Positions 61,501 to 64,000 of a stretch of 64,000 nt of DNA are shown one piece after another. Where the stretch lies: positions 62,001 to 126,000 of the forward strand of contig NZ_CAJHCR010000018.1 in the NCBI RefSeq assembly GCF_904848585.1. The letters are read 5' to 3'. Each line of letters begins with the position of its first letter. Position 1 is the stretch's first letter. The notes beneath the pieces were generated by a model that was not told the DNA's origin, searched no databases, and saw only the letters and a program-made list of their open reading frames with translations. The translations under genes and the position numbers were made by a program. The DNA is from Paraburkholderia kirstenboschensis. GTDB lineage: Bacteria > Pseudomonadota > Gammaproteobacteria > Burkholderiales > Burkholderiaceae.

Positions 61501-62962
61501 GCCCGGACTTGTCGCGCTTTTAACGGGCGTTCTGGCGCTCTCCGCCTGCTCGCTCGCGCCGCAATATCAGGTGCCTTCGGCGCCGATAGCGGCGCAATAC
61601 AAAACCGTTGGTCCCTGGACCGCCGCTCAGCCTGCCGACCGGATAGAGCGTAACGGCTGGTGGAAAATATATGGCGACGCGCAACTCGACGATCTCGAAG
61701 CGCGTCTGCTGGCAAACAACACCGATCTGCGCGCCGCGTACGCGCACTATGCGCAAGCGCAGGCTTTCGTCGCGCAGGTCGCGTCGGGACTGTATCCGAG
61801 CATCAGCGCAAGCGCCGTACCGCAGCGCGTTCGCCAGTCCGACAACCGGCCGTTGCGCGTGGGCGGCCCGAACGACTACAACTCCGTCACGCTCGGCGCC
61901 GAAGTCAATTACGACCTCGATCTGTGGGGCCGCGTGCGTGACTCCGTGGTGGCCGGCAAGGATGAGGCTCAGGCGACCAAAGCCGATCTGGCTTCGGTGA
62001 AACTGGCCCTGCAAGTGGCACTCGCAGACAATTACATCGGTTTGCGGGGCCTCGACCAGCAGACCGAGCTGCTGAACGAGACGGTCATGGCGTATGCGAA
62101 AGCGCTGCAACTCACGCAGACGCTGCATGGCAGCGGCATCGTGGCGGGCCTCGACGTTTCGCGGGCTCAAACGCAATTGTCGTCGGCGAAGTCCCAGTTG
62201 TCGCAGAATCTCGCGCAACGAGCACTCATCGAACACGCGATTGCCGTGTTGGTCGGCACCTCCGCGTCCGAATTCAGCCTGCCGCAGCAGACCGCCGCCA
62301 TCGCGTTGCCGGCAATTCCAATCGGCCTGCCCTCGACGCTGCTGCAACGTCGCCCCGACGTCGCAGCAGCGGAACGCCGGGTTGCCGAGGCTAACGCAAA
62401 GATTGGCGTCGCGCGCGCGGCCTATTTCCCCGACATCGCGCTGAGCTTGCAGGGTGGTGTGCAAAGCGCCGCCTATGCTGGACTGGTTAGCGCGCCCAAT
62501 CTGTTCTGGGCGATTGGCCCGCAGCTCGTGCAATACGTCTTCGACGGCGGCTACCGTCGTGCGCAGCTCGACGCCGCGAAGGCGGCAACCGAGGAAGCCG
62601 GAGACCGCTACCGCAGCGTGGTTCTGTCGGCATTCCAGCAGGTCGAAGACAACCTTGCGCTGCTGTCGTATCTCGGCACCGCGCTTGGCGAGCAAAAGGA
62701 TGCCGCGAATGCCGCGCAGCACTCGGTCGATCTGGCGTTGCGCCAATATCGCCAGGGCACTGTAGGTTACCTCGATGTCGTGCAGGCGCAGACCGTCGCA
62801 CTCGAAGCACAACGCAGCGTGCTCGATATCCAGACACGCCAGCTAAGTGCCAACGTGCAACTGCTGCATGCGCTGGGCGGTGGATGGTCGAGCGATGAAC
62901 TCGCCCAGGTGGCTGCCACACCGACACTCGTCACGACAACGATGGCACAGGGCGCAAATTGA
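61493..62962 (+). CDS. outer-membrane efflux lipoprotein (NodT family)
   Basis: A 489-residue TolC-like lipoprotein. The signal ends LALSACSLAPQYQVP with the lipidated Cys near residue 19. OEP repeats follow, with NGWWKIYGDAQLDDLEARLL, YDLDLWGRVRDSVVAGKDEAQ and RRPDVAAAERRVAEANAKIGVARAAYFPDI. The end VGYLDVVQAQTVALEAQRSVLDIQTRQL is typical. The start overlaps the adaptor stop by eight bases. It completes the tripartite pump, whose operon ends at the terminator at 63110. Confidence 0.9.
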   Translation: MVKPGLVALLTGVLALSACSLAPQYQVPSAPIAAQYKTVGPWTAAQPADRIERNGWWKIYGDAQLDDLEARLLANNTDLRAAYAHYAQAQAFVAQVASGLYPSISASAVPQRVRQSDNRPLRVGGPNDYNSVTLGAEVNYDLDLWGRVRDSVVAGKDEAQATKADLASVKLALQVALADNYIGLRGLDQQTELLNETVMAYAKALQLTQTLHGSGIVAGLDVSRAQTQLSSAKSQLSQNLAQRALIEHAIAVLVGTSASEFSLPQQTAAIALPAIPIGLPSTLLQRRPDVAAAERRVAEANAKIGVARAAYFPDIALSLQGGVQSAAYAGLVSAPNLFWAIGPQLVQYVFDGGYRRAQLDAAKAATEEAGDRYRSVVLSAFQQVEDNLALLSYLGTALGEQKDAANAAQHSVDLALRQYRQGTVGYLDVVQAQTVALEAQRSVLDIQTRQLSANVQLLHALGGGWSSDELAQVAATPTLVTTTMAQGAN

Positions 62963-63109
62963 AGGTTTTTATACGGCGCACCGGGGAGTTTGCCAGTCCG
63001 CTTCTTCTAGAAATTCTCTTTTGCGTGTCCGGTCCATTATCTACTGCGCCGGAGTCCATAATATAGCTCTGCGTCTATCGATTGATAGCGCACTCCACGC
63101 ATCGGTTAT

Positions 63110-63137
63110 CCCCGCCCGCTTCGGGCGGGGTCTTTTT
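63110..63137 (+). terminator. Rho-independent terminator of the RND operon
   Basis: CCCCGCCCG (63110-63118) and CGGGCGGGG (63122-63130) form a 9-bp GC stem with a three-base loop, followed by TCTTTTT. It lies about 150 bp beyond the channel gene and in front of the convergent SMP-30 gene. This is the clearest terminator in the window. Confidence 0.88.
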
Positions 63138-63256
63138 CCCCGCCGCCCCCGGGGTTCAAACACCACGCTAACGTGTTGCCGCGATGCGCTACCCCGCTGT
63201 CGTCGATGAGCATCGAGGGCAGTCGCAATGCTGAAGCTGGCTGCCTCGACACTGGC

Positions 63257-64000
63257 TCATGTTGGGACGACCGCCTTGGCATCCACGTAAAGCGCGTAGA
63301 GCGACTGGCCGGCGGCCATGAACAGGCGGTTGTGCGCAGCGCCGCCAAAGCACAGGTTCGCACAGCGTTCAGGCAGCGCGATGCGGCCGATGGCCTCGCC
63401 GTCCGGTGCGAACACCATCACGCCGTTCAACGTCGGTCCCGTACCCCAGCCGGCCCACAGGTTGCCGTCGGTGTCGCAGCGGAAGCCATCCGGCGCGCCG
63501 TGCTCGCCGCCGTCGACAAAGATGCGGCCGTTCACGAGGCGTCGGCCATCCTCGACGTCGTACGCCCGGATGCGTCTTGGCGTGGATCCGGACTCGACAA
63601 TATAGAGGCGGCTTTCATCCGGCGCGAAACAAAGGCCGTTCGGATTGGCGATGTCGCCAGCGACGATCTCTGCTTCGCCGGAGCGCGGGTCCAGGCGGTA
63701 GACCTGGGTTGGCAGTTCGGCCTCTCCCCTGACACCCCCGTAATCACTCAGAATTCCAAAGGTCGGGTCAGTGAACCAGATGCTGTCGTCGCTCTTGACG
63801 ACGACGTCATTGGGCGAGTTGAGCCGCTTGCCGTCGAAACGGTCCATGAGAATGGTCAGGGTGCCGTTGTACTCGGTGCGCGTCACCCGGCGGTTGCCAT
63901 GCTCGCAGGTGATCAACCGCCCCTGGCGGTCACGCGTGTTGCCGTTGGCGAAACCTGACGGCCTGCGAAACACCGCAACCGCACCGGTTTCTTCATCCCA
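63257..64000 (-). CDS. SMP-30/gluconolactonase-family lactonase, C-terminal part
   Basis: The 3' 248 codons or so are visible and the gene continues past the right edge. The frame can be read to the last bases as WDEETGAVAVFRRP. Signatures include SGFANGNTRDRQGRLITCEHGNRRV, RFDGKRLNSPNDVVVKSDDSIWFTDP (metal-binding Asn and catalytic Asp region), NPNGLCFAPDESRLYIVESG and DGFRCDTDGNLWAGWG. It is a six-bladed propeller that hydrolyses sugar lactones using a divalent metal. Confidence 0.9.
   Translation of the reverse strand, partial: WDEETGAVAVFRRPSGFANGNTRDRQGRLITCEHGNRRVTRTEYNGTLTILMDRFDGKRLNSPNDVVVKSDDSIWFTDPTFGILSDYGGVRGEAELPTQVYRLDPRSGEAEIVAGDIANPNGLCFAPDESRLYIVESGSTPRRIRAYDVEDGRRLVNGRIFVDGGEHGAPDGFRCDTDGNLWAGWGTGPTLNGVMVFAPDGEAIGRIALPERCANLCFGGAAHNRLFMAAGQSLYALYVDAKAVVPT

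Overview
The window looks like a secondary chromosome or megaplasmid segment of a Burkholderiales bacterium, most likely Paraburkholderia or a close relative. The DNA is GC-rich. Many families typical of that group are present: three DUF4148 secreted proteins, an OFA-type MFS carrier, HME- and HAE-type RND pumps, FCD-GntR, IclR, DeoR and TetR regulators, a YqhD reductase and DUF1537 kinase catabolism. No rRNA, tRNA, CRISPR array or intact transposase was seen.

Left end (1-6.5 kb). The start of an aldo/keto reductase runs off the left edge. It is followed by a graveyard of broken genes: an esterase remnant, an IS6-family transposase remnant and the 3' end of a group II intron with its domain V. 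Two diverged direct repeats of about 180 bp (451-638 and 6251-6426) bracket a minus-strand cluster of a 69-residue peptide, a TPR/ATP-grasp ligase-like protein, a SerC-type aminotransferase and a DHA2 exporter. This is my best candidate for an undescribed biosynthetic system.

6.5-14.2 kb. A scrambled Fur/Zur regulator pseudogene lies next to a perfect Zur-box-like palindrome, then a TonB-dependent receptor with its own ExbB, ExbD and TonB, probably a zinc or metal-chelate importer. A decayed chemoreceptor gene and a catalase follow.

14.5-22.6 kb. An aromatic catabolism cluster (IclR, VOC protein, FAH-family hydrolase, MhpA-like hydroxylase, MHS transporter, NTF2-like protein) is followed by an MscS remnant, a DUF4148 protein and a divergent soxR/FMN-reductase pair with a clear SoxR-type promoter.

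22.8-30.1 kb. A minus-strand run encodes acid-sugar catabolism: a KdgT permease, a DUF1537 kinase, a PdxA2-type dehydrogenase, then a TetR regulator, YqhD and a beta-hydroxyacid dehydrogenase, with a divergent DeoR regulator.

30.1-37.2 kb. A minus-strand amide uptake and hydrolysis cluster has a periplasmic binding protein, a fused permease-ATPase, an acetamidase/formamidase, an unusual AraC regulator fused to a second acetamidase, and RidA.

37.4-45.8 kb. A Cus/Czc-like metal RND efflux operon is followed by its two-component system; an 11-bp perfect inverted repeat lies in front of the efflux genes.

45.9-64 kb. An SDR, a DUF4148 protein, an OFA carrier, a gamma-glutamyltransferase, a GntR regulator, threonine aldolase, a chemoreceptor, a TetR regulator with two matching operators, an ABM monooxygenase, a third DUF4148 protein, a complete RND-MFP-OMF efflux operon ending in a strong terminator, and the 3' part of an SMP-30/gluconolactonase gene.
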